DNA of 5,346 nt from JAQGHR01 sp031411935 (GTDB lineage: Bacteria > Planctomycetota > Planctomycetia > Isosphaerales > Isosphaeraceae), in the NCBI GenBank assembly GCA_031411935.1, contig JANOBY010000084.1, positions 1 to 5,346 of the forward strand. Direction: 5' to 3'. Below the pieces are notes generated by a model that saw only the letters and a program-made list of their open reading frames with translations, did no database searches and was not told where the DNA came from. Below are positions 1 through 5,346 of this stretch, piece by piece; the first letter of the stretch is position 1, and the number at the start of each line of letters is the position of its first letter. Made by a program: the position numbers and the translations under genes.

Positions 1-1252
1 GGGGGACTCCAGGCTCGACGACCCGACCGGGGGCCGCAGCCTGGCCTCGAATCAGGAGGTGGGTCGGGGGAATCGCACCCGATTCCCGCAAAAAGTAGCC
101 TCGCGGCAGATCGGGCGTGGCCGCACGAAGGCTGGCAATCTCGCGGTCGATCTTCTCGACCTTGGCGACGACCTCGGGCGAGAGTGCCGGGCGGATGGCC
201 TCGTCAATCTTCGCGGCAAACTGGATTACGAGGAGCTTCTGCTCATCGCTACGCTTGAGGGGGTCCGACAGGATCGCCTCCTTTGCGTGCGGAGGGATCG
301 TCTTCGTCGGGGATTCGAGGTACTTGTCGCGCGCCGGTTTCATCACCAGCTCGCGTGCCCGGGAAAGCTTGTCGATCTCACCGTCTCGACTCGCCAGAGC
401 CTCGATCTCGTGTTTCGAACCCGCAGGTAGGTCGAGCTCGGTTCGTCCCGCCGCGGGCCGTTGCAGCGGGTTGAAGATCGCGACCATGCGGTAGTAGTCG
501 ACCTGGGAAATCGGCTCGAACTTGTGATCATGGCACCGGGCGCAGGCCACGGTCAGCCCCAGGGCCACTTCGCTCGTGGTGGCCACGATGTCGTCGAGCT
601 GGTCGAATCGATCCTGCCTCGGGTCGGAAGGCTCGTCGTCCCAGGGGCCGAGACGCGCGAACCCGGTGGCGATCAGGCTGTCGGAGTCGGCCCCGGGGAT
701 CTCGTCGCCCGCGATCTGCTCGGTGAGGAACCGGTCATAAGATTTGTCGTCATTCAAGGCCCGGATCACCCAGTCGCGATACCTCCAGGCGCTGGGCTTC
801 GTCGCGTCACGCTCGTATCCGTTGGACTCGGCGAATCGGACGAGGTCGAGCCAGTGCCGGGCCCAGCGCTCGCCGTATGACGTTCTCGCCAGGAGGTTGT
901 CCACCACCCGGTCCAACGCCTCGGGGGATGGGTCGCGAAGGAAGCTCTCCTGCTCCACGATCGTCGGAGGCAGTCCCGTCAGGTCGATGTGAACACGCCT
1001 CAGCAGAGCCAGGGGCGTGGGGGACGGAGAGGGCTCCCAGCCTTTCAGCTCGAGCTTGGCCAGCACAAAGCGGTCAATCTCGTTGCGACACCAGGCCGCG
1101 TTGCGGACCTCGGGGATTGGCGGCTTCACAACCTTCTGGAAGGCCCAGTGCGATCGCTCATCGTCCGAGTATCGGGGAACGTCATCCGGCGGTGTATCAC
1201 CCCGGGTCGGGGTCAGCCCGATGAGCAGGAAGAATGTTGCGAGCTGAACCAT
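1..1252 (-). CDS. DUF1549 (PSCyt2) cytochrome-like secreted protein, 3' end beyond window
   Basis: This open frame gives 417 codons from ATG at 1252 and runs off base 1 without a stop. Residues 1-20 (MVQLATFFLLIGLTPTRGDT) look like a short export signal, although no basic residue precedes the hydrophobic core. Residues about 34-262 match the planctomycete DUF1549 family: HWAFQ near the start, IDLTGLPPT at 89-97, YGERWARHWLDL at 126-137, and a CARCH haem-type motif at 237-241 followed by DHKFEPIS. A charged, probably helical stretch (about 280-380) comes next. Residues 399-417 (LLIRGQAAAPGRVVEPGVP) are the usual lead-in to DUF1553, which should lie outside the window. The N-terminal PSCyt1 domain seen in longer relatives is absent. 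The start is secure: an in-frame TAG lies at 1313-1315, no other start codon falls between, and GGGAGA (1261-1266) sits 8 bases upstream. The family's biochemical role is unproven; an envelope or periplasmic redox role, often beside a DUF1501 gene, is inference. Confidence 0.9.
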   Translation of the reverse strand, partial: MVQLATFFLLIGLTPTRGDTPPDDVPRYSDDERSHWAFQKVVKPPIPEVRNAAWCRNEIDRFVLAKLELKGWEPSPSPTPLALLRRVHIDLTGLPPTIVEQESFLRDPSPEALDRVVDNLLARTSYGERWARHWLDLVRFAESNGYERDATKPSAWRYRDWVIRALNDDKSYDRFLTEQIAGDEIPGADSDSLIATGFARLGPWDDEPSDPRQDRFDQLDDIVATTSEVALGLTVACARCHDHKFEPISQVDYYRMVAIFNPLQRPAAGRTELDLPAGSKHEIEALASRDGEIDKLSRARELVMKPARDKYLESPTKTIPPHAKEAILSDPLKRSDEQKLLVIQFAAKIDEAIRPALSPEVVAKVEKIDREIASLRAATPDLPRGYFLRESGAIPPTHLLIRGQAAAPGRVVEPGVP

Positions 1253-1309
1253 GGATCTGGTCTCCCGAGGCCGCGGAGAGAGGGCGCGATCGGGCCTTTC
1301 CTTCCTGAA

Positions 1310-1338
1310 GTTCTAAATCACCGCGAGATCCTTCACAA
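1310..1338 (-). promoter_or_regulatory. weak sigma70-like promoter candidate for the DUF1549 gene
   Basis: On the minus strand TTGTGA (1338-1333) is followed after 17 bases by TAGAAC (1315-1310). Each hexamer matches the consensus at four of six positions. Initiation near 1303 would give a leader of about 50 bases. Matches this weak arise by chance, so this is only a candidate; the gene could equally be read through from the kinase gene. Confidence 0.2.
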
Positions 1339-1375
1339 GGAGCCAGGCGGGATTTGTTAAACATCGCGACGGAGT

Positions 1376-1391
1376 CCGCGTCATGACGCGG
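1376..1391 (-). terminator. palindrome just after the kinase stop, possible terminator hairpin
   Basis: CCGCGTCATGACGCGG is a perfect 16-base palindrome beginning 3 bases after the kinase stop codon (1397-1395). As RNA it could fold into a 6-bp GC-rich stem with a CATG loop, extended by GAG/CTC pairing (1372-1374 with 1394-1396) across a small internal loop. No U-tract follows, so it is not a classical intrinsic terminator. It may protect the mRNA 3' end, act as a weak terminator, or be a protein-binding site. Confidence 0.35.
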
Positions 1392-1394
1392 GGC

Positions 1395-4300
1395 TCAGGA
1401 GCTTCGCAGCCGATGCACGAGGGCGGTTGGCAAGCCTGGCAGGGGGATGGTGAGGATCACGGCGTCTCGTGCGCGAGCCCGAAGCGCGGCGATGACCGAA
1501 GGGTCGGCGGCCACCGCCTGCGAAAGGAGGAGGTCGCCGGCCTCAGCGGAATGGAGCATGGCCGAGACCTGCGCGACCGTGAGGCCGAAGTAATCCAGAT
1601 GATCGTTGATGGTGGCCGCCATCGCGGGGCCGCGATGGACGCACGCCCGAGTCTTCATGGATCCGGTCAGCTCGCCCTGGCTGAGGATCTCGGGGAGCCC
1701 GAGGCCCACGCGTACGGCCGAGGCCGTCTCGGAGAACGCGGCGAGCACGCCCTCGCCCACGGTCTTCACCAGGGCACCGCCCTCCCGGCGGATCGCCTCT
1801 TCCAGGAGTCGCATGTGCTCATGGATCACAGCAAAAGCGCCGGCGTCCCCCTTCTCGGCATAGAGAACATCCGCGTCGGCAAGCGACGTGAGCAGGAGGG
1901 TCGTCGTGGCGATGCTGATCAACTGCCCCGCCGAGAGGATCTCGCCGGGGAAGAGCTCGCGGAAGAGGGCGAGGCTCGATGCTCTCGCGGCCGTGAGGGC
2001 GTCGTTGCGGGAGGCCGTTCGCTCCACGCGGACCACAAGCTCCTGGTCGAAATCGTTGCGAAAGGCGAGCGTATGATTGCCCGCACGGAGGACACGAGGG
2101 GCCTCCGTGCTCGCCCCCATTCTCAGGTCGATTTCCAGGCGCCTCGGCCCGCTCGACGGCTCCACGCGGAACTCGTGTGCGAACGGCAACTGCGGGCCGC
2201 GGACCTGGTACTGCCCCTCGGAGAGCCCCAGGTCCAGTTCCAGGCGTTCGCCCGGGGCCACCCGGACCTGCGCAACAACGTGCGGGGAATGTGCTGGGCC
2301 GCCGATGCAGTAGACGCCCAGGTCGGCCTCGCGGACCTCGGGGTGCACGCGGAAGATCATCTCGACGGATTTCGCGAAATCCAGCTCGTAGTCCAGCCCG
2401 CAGGCCTCGCAATGGCCGTGGTCCCTGAGCTGGCGTAGGGTGTCTTTCACTTCGGAGGGCACGCGGCAGAGCGGGCAGAGGATGTCCCACAGCAGGACGA
2501 ACAGGCCGTCTCGGGCCCCATGCAAGCAGGCCGACACGACCTGCGAGGCGTCGAGCCCGAGCCGCCTCGCGAGGGCCAGGGGGCGGATCCGCGTGACCTC
2601 CTGAGCGGGTGCCGAGGCGAGAAATTCCCCCAGACGGGCCACGACCGACTGATGCACGCCGCTCCGGGACAGGCCCTCGAGCAATCGTTCCAATCGTCGA
2701 CGCCGCGCGTGGGATAGAGGCGCGGGATCCTCGAACGGGTCGGTGAGCCCGGCGTTTTCCAGCTTGCCCATGAGCGAGGCATCGAGCCGTCGATAAACCC
2801 GCTCCAGCGCCCTCTTCGTGTCCCGGCCGATCTTGAGGCTGGCCGCCGCACGCATGAGGGCGCCTCGCGGCAGGATCTTGATGCGATGCGTGAGCGTGGT
2901 CCCCCCTCGCAACTTCGGGGTCAGCTCGAGGCTGCTGGTCATCCAGCGGAACGGACCTCGCTGGTACTCCCTGAGCACTCCCATGCGCCTGGGCTCGATC
3001 CACTCGAAGGGGTGTTCCTCCCACTCGGCGAGGATGCCTCCCTGCTTGGCCGATCCGAATCGACGCATCCGGCCCGTGACCGGGTCGGGCTCGTCGCGGA
3101 AGGTCACCGCGGGAAGTCCAATCGCGTGATTGAGCCTCTCGGTGTTCGTGACCAGCGGCCAGAGTTGCCGGGGCGACGCCTCAAGATCCCAGGTGAAGTC
3201 GAACTTCAGGAGGTCCCCGGGCTCCGACTCGGGCAGCTTCGGGTGCATCCCCCCGGCCGTGGGCTCCCCCTTCAGCAGGCGGTCGATCTCCACGAGGATC
3301 GCCGAGGCGTCGGTGAATCGGAAGTCGGGGGACTTGGAGAGAGCCTTCTCGATGATCCGCGCCACCCCGTCGCTCGCCCCGGGGTTGAGCTTGTGCACCG
3401 AGGGCGGAGGGTCGTTGCAGTGTTGAGCGATCAATTGCGAAAGCGTCGGGGCCGAGAACGGGACCTGCCCCGTGATCATGCGAAACAGGGTCGTGCCCAT
3501 CGCGTACACGTCGGTACGCGGGTCGATTGTGCCGCCCGTCCCCTGCTCCGGCGCCATGTATTGCGGTGTCCCGACCACGGCCTGCGCCATCGTAAGCTGC
3601 AAGGATTCGGACTCGACAACGTGCCGCGCCAGGCCGAAATCGGACAGCTTGACCCGCCGCATCCCCGAGGCATTGGGATCACTCAGGAGGATGTTATCGG
3701 GCTTGATGTCGCGATGGACGATCCCCCGGTCGTGGGCCTCGACCAGAGCACGCGCCACGTCCCCCATGATCGACAACGCCTGCTGCTCGGGCAGGATCGG
3801 GGTCTCCATGAGGACCTTGCCGAGGTTCGTGCCCGCGACATATTCAAGCACAAGATAATGAATATCGTCGTCCTCGTTGACCTCCAGCAGGTTGGTCACG
3901 AACGGGTTGTTGACCTCGCCCAGCAGGCGGGCCTCCTTCTGGAACCGCCGCAGGGCTCCGGGCTTCGCCGCCCATTCGGCCCTGAGGACCTTGACCGCGA
4001 CGACGGTCCCGTCCACCAGATCCTCGCCCCGATAGACCGTGCCCATTCCGCCCTGGCCGAGCTTCTCATGGAGGCGATATCGCCCCAGGACTTGCGGGTC
4101 TGCGACGGGAGTTGCGTTTCTCCCCTTCAGCTTCCCGGTTGAGCGGGCCTGGCGACCCGCGGAACCCTCCAGGCCCGCCGAGGATGTACCCTCGATCGAG
4201 AGCAGGTTGCTCGGTGCGACCGAGGCGATGGTTTCTGCGTGCGACGCGGGGGCCAGCGTCTCGCCGATCTCCCTCAGTCGATCGGCGACCTGGCGAGCCG

Positions 4301-4988
4301 TCGGGCGGAGGTCTTCGTCCCTGGCGAGCATGTCGCGCACGAGTCCATCGAGCGAGGTCACCGCGTCGAGCGACGCGTACTCCTCGCTGGAACCGAGGTC
4401 GCAGGTCTCTGCGGTGATCGGAGTGGGTACCTCGCCCTGGGCCGACCCGTCGAGGCCCGCGAGCAGCCAGTGAAGGAGTCGTCCAAGGCCCTCGACGTCG
4501 GCATAAGGCGTGGAATCGGGGGGCGTGCCCTCTCCCACGTCCAGGCCGGTGAAGTCGAGGCGGGGGTGCCCCGATCCGGTGCATCGCACCGTGTCGCGAT
4601 GGATCGCCCCGTGGGAAAGGCCCATGTGATGGGCCTCGGCCAGAGATGAGGCCAGCGACTCGCAGGTGGCGATCGCCTCGATGGCACCCAGTGGGACGCG
4701 ATCGGCGTAGTGCTCGGAGACGGACCGCGTGTCCACCCACTCGAGGACAAGGTACCGCGGAGTCTCGTCCTCCAGAAAGGCGATCTGGTGAGATGTGGCG
4801 GGAGAGACCAGGAGGGACGCGATGCGGATCCGCTTGCGGACGGTGTCCCATCGCTCGGGGCGAGCGCGAGCCGCCTCCAGGACGCGGACCTCGACCGACC
4901 GGCCGTGGGACGGCTCTCGGGCGAGATAGGCGATCCCGTCGGCCCCTGCGCCCAGCTGTCGGATGAGGCTAAAGCTGTCCAGCGTCAT
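1395..4988 (-). CDS. pseudokinase / Ser-Thr kinase / SRPBCC / degenerate class III cyclase fusion protein
   Basis: This 1197-residue, probably cytosolic protein (no signal or membrane segment) has five parts. (1) Residues 1-246 are a kinase-like domain lacking catalytic residues: R35 replaces the ATP lysine, HGA (126-128) replaces HRD, DFG is broken (DFTG, 145-148) and the activation segment is missing. (2) Residues 302-572 are an intact PknB-like kinase: GQGGMGTV (311-318), K333, E352, HRDIKPDN (425-432), DFG (450-452), and VGTPQYMAPE ending at E481. (3) Residues about 593-740 look SRPBCC/START-like. (4) Residues about 760-950 hold a helical segment, CPLC (838-841), CEAC (860-863) and YCIGGP, resembling DUF5939 regions beside bacterial cyclases. 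(5) Residues about 1020-1197 are a class III cyclase fold (KTVGEG at 1075-1080, DYFG at 1132-1135) with most catalytic residues replaced. ATG 4988 is chosen because domain 1 starts at once (MTLDSFSLIRQLGAG) and GGGG/GGAG lies just upstream; ATG 5039 and GTG 5141 are in-frame alternatives adding low-complexity residues. The active kinase should phosphorylate Ser/Thr; substrates are unknown. Confidence 0.93.
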   Translation of the reverse strand: MTLDSFSLIRQLGAGADGIAYLAREPSHGRSVEVRVLEAARARPERWDTVRKRIRIASLLVSPATSHQIAFLEDETPRYLVLEWVDTRSVSEHYADRVPLGAIEAIATCESLASSLAEAHHMGLSHGAIHRDTVRCTGSGHPRLDFTGLDVGEGTPPDSTPYADVEGLGRLLHWLLAGLDGSAQGEVPTPITAETCDLGSSEEYASLDAVTSLDGLVRDMLARDEDLRPTARQVADRLREIGETLAPASHAETIASVAPSNLLSIEGTSSAGLEGSAGRQARSTGKLKGRNATPVADPQVLGRYRLHEKLGQGGMGTVYRGEDLVDGTVVAVKVLRAEWAAKPGALRRFQKEARLLGEVNNPFVTNLLEVNEDDDIHYLVLEYVAGTNLGKVLMETPILPEQQALSIMGDVARALVEAHDRGIVHRDIKPDNILLSDPNASGMRRVKLSDFGLARHVVESESLQLTMAQAVVGTPQYMAPEQGTGGTIDPRTDVYAMGTTLFRMITGQVPFSAPTLSQLIAQHCNDPPPSVHKLNPGASDGVARIIEKALSKSPDFRFTDASAILVEIDRLLKGEPTAGGMHPKLPESEPGDLLKFDFTWDLEASPRQLWPLVTNTERLNHAIGLPAVTFRDEPDPVTGRMRRFGSAKQGGILAEWEEHPFEWIEPRRMGVLREYQRGPFRWMTSSLELTPKLRGGTTLTHRIKILPRGALMRAAASLKIGRDTKRALERVYRRLDASLMGKLENAGLTDPFEDPAPLSHARRRRLERLLEGLSRSGVHQSVVARLGEFLASAPAQEVTRIRPLALARRLGLDASQVVSACLHGARDGLFVLLWDILCPLCRVPSEVKDTLRQLRDHGHCEACGLDYELDFAKSVEMIFRVHPEVREADLGVYCIGGPAHSPHVVAQVRVAPGERLELDLGLSEGQYQVRGPQLPFAHEFRVEPSSGPRRLEIDLRMGASTEAPRVLRAGNHTLAFRNDFDQELVVRVERTASRNDALTAARASSLALFRELFPGEILSAGQLISIATTTLLLTSLADADVLYAEKGDAGAFAVIHEHMRLLEEAIRREGGALVKTVGEGVLAAFSETASAVRVGLGLPEILSQGELTGSMKTRACVHRGPAMAATINDHLDYFGLTVAQVSAMLHSAEAGDLLLSQAVAADPSVIAALRARARDAVILTIPLPGLPTALVHRLRSS

Positions 4989-5080
4989 CGCTCCACCCCG
5001 CCTCGCCGGGCCGGGCCCGCCGGCACCAATTTCAGTCATTGTGCTCAACGGGCCGATCGGCAAGCTCTTCATGGTACCGG

Positions 5081-5104
5081 GTCGCGAACGAGATCGCTCG
5101 CGAC
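5081..5104. repeat. inverted repeat in the kinase leader
   Basis: GTCGCGA (5081-5087) and TCGCGAC (5098-5104) are perfect 7-base inverted arms around a 10-base spacer, about 95-115 bases upstream of the chosen kinase start. It could be an operator or an mRNA leader stem. In GC-rich DNA such arms can occur by chance, so function is uncertain. Confidence 0.35.
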
Positions 5105-5133
5105 AAAATCGGGACGAACTCTCGATTTCGCTC

Positions 5134-5169
5134 TGACACACGACCGGGCGGATGCGTCGGTCTGTGTCA
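5134..5169 (-). promoter_or_regulatory. 12-bp-stem hairpin in the divergent intergenic region
   Basis: The outer arms TGACACA (5134-5140) and TGTGTCA (5163-5169) pair perfectly. The inner arms GACCG (5142-5146) and CGGTC (5158-5162) continue the stem with a single bulged base at 5141, leaving an 11-base loop (5147-5157). A 12-bp stem with one bulge is the strongest secondary structure in the window. It lies about 145 bases upstream of the kinase start, so it would be in the kinase mRNA leader if transcription starts upstream of it. Alternatively it is a binding site for a dimeric regulator. There is no adjoining U-tract to suggest a terminator. Confidence 0.45.
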
Positions 5170-5175
5170 ATTTGA

Positions 5176-5189
5176 CGACTTGCGAGTCG
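5176..5189. repeat. small hairpin CGACT-TGCG-AGTCG
   Basis: Perfect 5-base arms flank a 4-base loop, 6 bases beyond the larger hairpin. The repeat overlaps the -35-like hexamer of the plus-strand promoter candidate, so it could be part of an operator. It is short enough to be chance. Confidence 0.25.
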
Positions 5190-5208
5190 CCCGGAATCGG
5201 GGTAAAAT
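5180..5208 (+). promoter_or_regulatory. sigma70-like promoter candidate for the divergent plus-strand gene
   Basis: TTGCGA (5180-5185) and TAAAAT (5203-5208) are separated by 17 bases, matching the consensus at four and five of six positions. The -10-like element sits in the only AT-rich patch of this GC-rich window. Initiation near 5214-5216 would leave a leader of about 35-40 bases before the ATG at 5252. Confidence 0.4.
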
Positions 5209-5224
5209 AAAGGACTTCCTTTAT
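5207..5224. repeat. AT-rich 18-base dyad, possible operator
   Basis: The arms ATAAAGGA (5207-5214) and TCCTTTAT (5217-5224) are perfect inverted repeats around a 2-base centre. The dyad abuts the -10-like TAAAAT and covers the expected plus-strand start site. It also contains the AAAGGA ribosome-binding-like sequence of the small reading frame at 5223. Such placement suits repressor binding or an RNA stem that hides the ribosome site. On the minus strand the arm is followed by only three more T residues, too little for a convincing terminator. Confidence 0.4.
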
Positions 5225-5255
5225 GTTTGATTTAGCTGGCGGAACGACCTCATGA
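5223..5255 (+). CDS. possible 10-codon leader ORF overlapping the next gene
   Basis: This tiny frame (MFDLAGGTTS) has the best ribosome-binding-like sequence of the area, AAAGGA (5209-5214), 8 bases before its ATG. Its TGA stop overlaps the ATG of the next frame as ATGA, the classic arrangement for translational coupling. A function as a leader peptide is inference; no amino-acid run typical of attenuation peptides is visible, and the arrangement could be accidental. Confidence 0.25.
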   Translation: MFDLAGGTTS

Positions 5256-5346
5256 CGCAGGTCGCAAACGAGGAAGTTTGCCCGTCGAAGCCGCGTACGC
5301 GGCGTAAGCATCTCGCTGCGCTCACGTTCGCCGGCCTCCTTGCCGG
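5252..5346 (+). CDS. divergent hypothetical protein, N-terminal fragment
   Basis: The frame from ATG 5252 stays open for 31 codons to the window edge. Its product starts MTQVANEEVC, then has a basic stretch (KPRTRRKH, residues 13-20) and a hydrophobic run (LAALTFAGLLA, 21-31), the pattern of an exported or membrane-anchored protein. GGCGGA (5238-5243) lies 8 bases before the ATG, and a promoter-like pair stands upstream. The family cannot be recognised from this fragment. It is transcribed away from the kinase gene, so the two share the 263-base intergenic region. The frame contains a 14-base palindrome (5290-5303) and a GCAAAC/GTTTGC inverted repeat (5264-5281). Confidence 0.5.
   Translation, partial: MTQVANEEVCPSKPRTRRKHLAALTFAGLLA

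Noticed and set aside
59..880. Plus-strand frames over the first 900 bases
   Set aside because: They lie opposite the DUF1549 coding frame, which carries the family motifs and has a proper start; the plus frames overlap one another and show no domain.
1383..2438. Long plus-strand reading frame (351 codons) opposite the kinase gene
   Set aside because: It is antisense to the cyclase-like and zinc-ribbon domains, has no recognisable motif, and long antisense frames are expected in GC-rich codon-biased DNA.
1819..3024. Minus-strand alternative frame of 401 codons
   Set aside because: It is an out-of-frame shadow of the kinase-cyclase gene, rich in Arg, Pro and Gly, with no motif.
2886..4142. 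Long plus-strand reading frame (418 codons) opposite the active kinase domain
   Set aside because: The opposite strand encodes unmistakable kinase motifs; the product is low-complexity and rich in Arg, Gly, Leu and His with no domain.
4593..4601. HRD tripeptide (residues 130-132) in the N-terminal kinase-like domain as a catalytic motif
   Set aside because: It is four residues out of register with the catalytic loop when aligned on the preceding Ala-His and Gly; the residues at the true position are HGA, and no Lys or Asn follows at the right spacing.
5165..5170. Perfect minus-strand TTGACA as -35 of a kinase promoter
   Set aside because: Sequences 16-18 bases downstream (near CCCGGTCG) bear no resemblance to a -10 element, and the hexamer is part of the hairpin arm.
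5069..5311. Minus-strand 80-codon frame in the divergent intergenic region
   Set aside because: No good ribosome site, no recognisable motif, and it crosses the promoter-like and hairpin elements and the start of the plus-strand gene.
5331..5346. CCGGC/GCCGG inverted repeat at the window end
   Set aside because: Short GC-rich arms inside a coding frame, cut by the edge; not distinguishable from chance.

Overview
The window is GC-rich and reads like a Planctomycetes chromosome, probably from the Isosphaeraceae/Gemmataceae side of the phylum (inference). Two things point there. One is a secreted DUF1549-type cytochrome-like protein with a CxxCH motif, a family hugely expanded in planctomycetes. 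The other is a very large, multi-domain PknB-like Ser/Thr kinase. I see no mobile elements, CRISPR arrays, tRNA or rRNA.

Layout: (i) 1-1252, minus strand: N-terminal 417 codons of a DUF1549 (PSCyt2) protein whose remainder, expected to carry DUF1553, lies beyond base 1. (ii) 1253-1394: a 142-base gap with a perfect 16-base palindrome just after the kinase stop and a weak promoter-like pair. (iii) 1395-4988, minus strand: one 1197-residue protein made of a degenerate kinase domain, an intact Ser/Thr kinase domain, an SRPBCC/START-like domain, a CxxC...CxxC zinc-ribbon segment of the type found next to bacterial class III cyclases (DUF5939-like), and a C-terminal class III nucleotidyl cyclase fold whose catalytic residues are largely replaced. 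(iv) 4989-5251: a divergent intergenic region packed with inverted repeats, including a 12-bp-stem hairpin, an AT-rich 18-base dyad and a plus-strand promoter-like element. (v) 5252-5346, plus strand: the start of a divergent gene with a basic stretch followed by a hydrophobic segment, cut by the window edge.

The most notable content is the kinase protein. It places a pseudokinase and a probable pseudo-cyclase at opposite ends of an active kinase, with a possible ligand-binding SRPBCC module between. I infer a cytosolic signalling protein in which the dead domains act as sensory or regulatory modules. Nothing in the sequence links it functionally to the downstream DUF1549 gene beyond shared strand and proximity.
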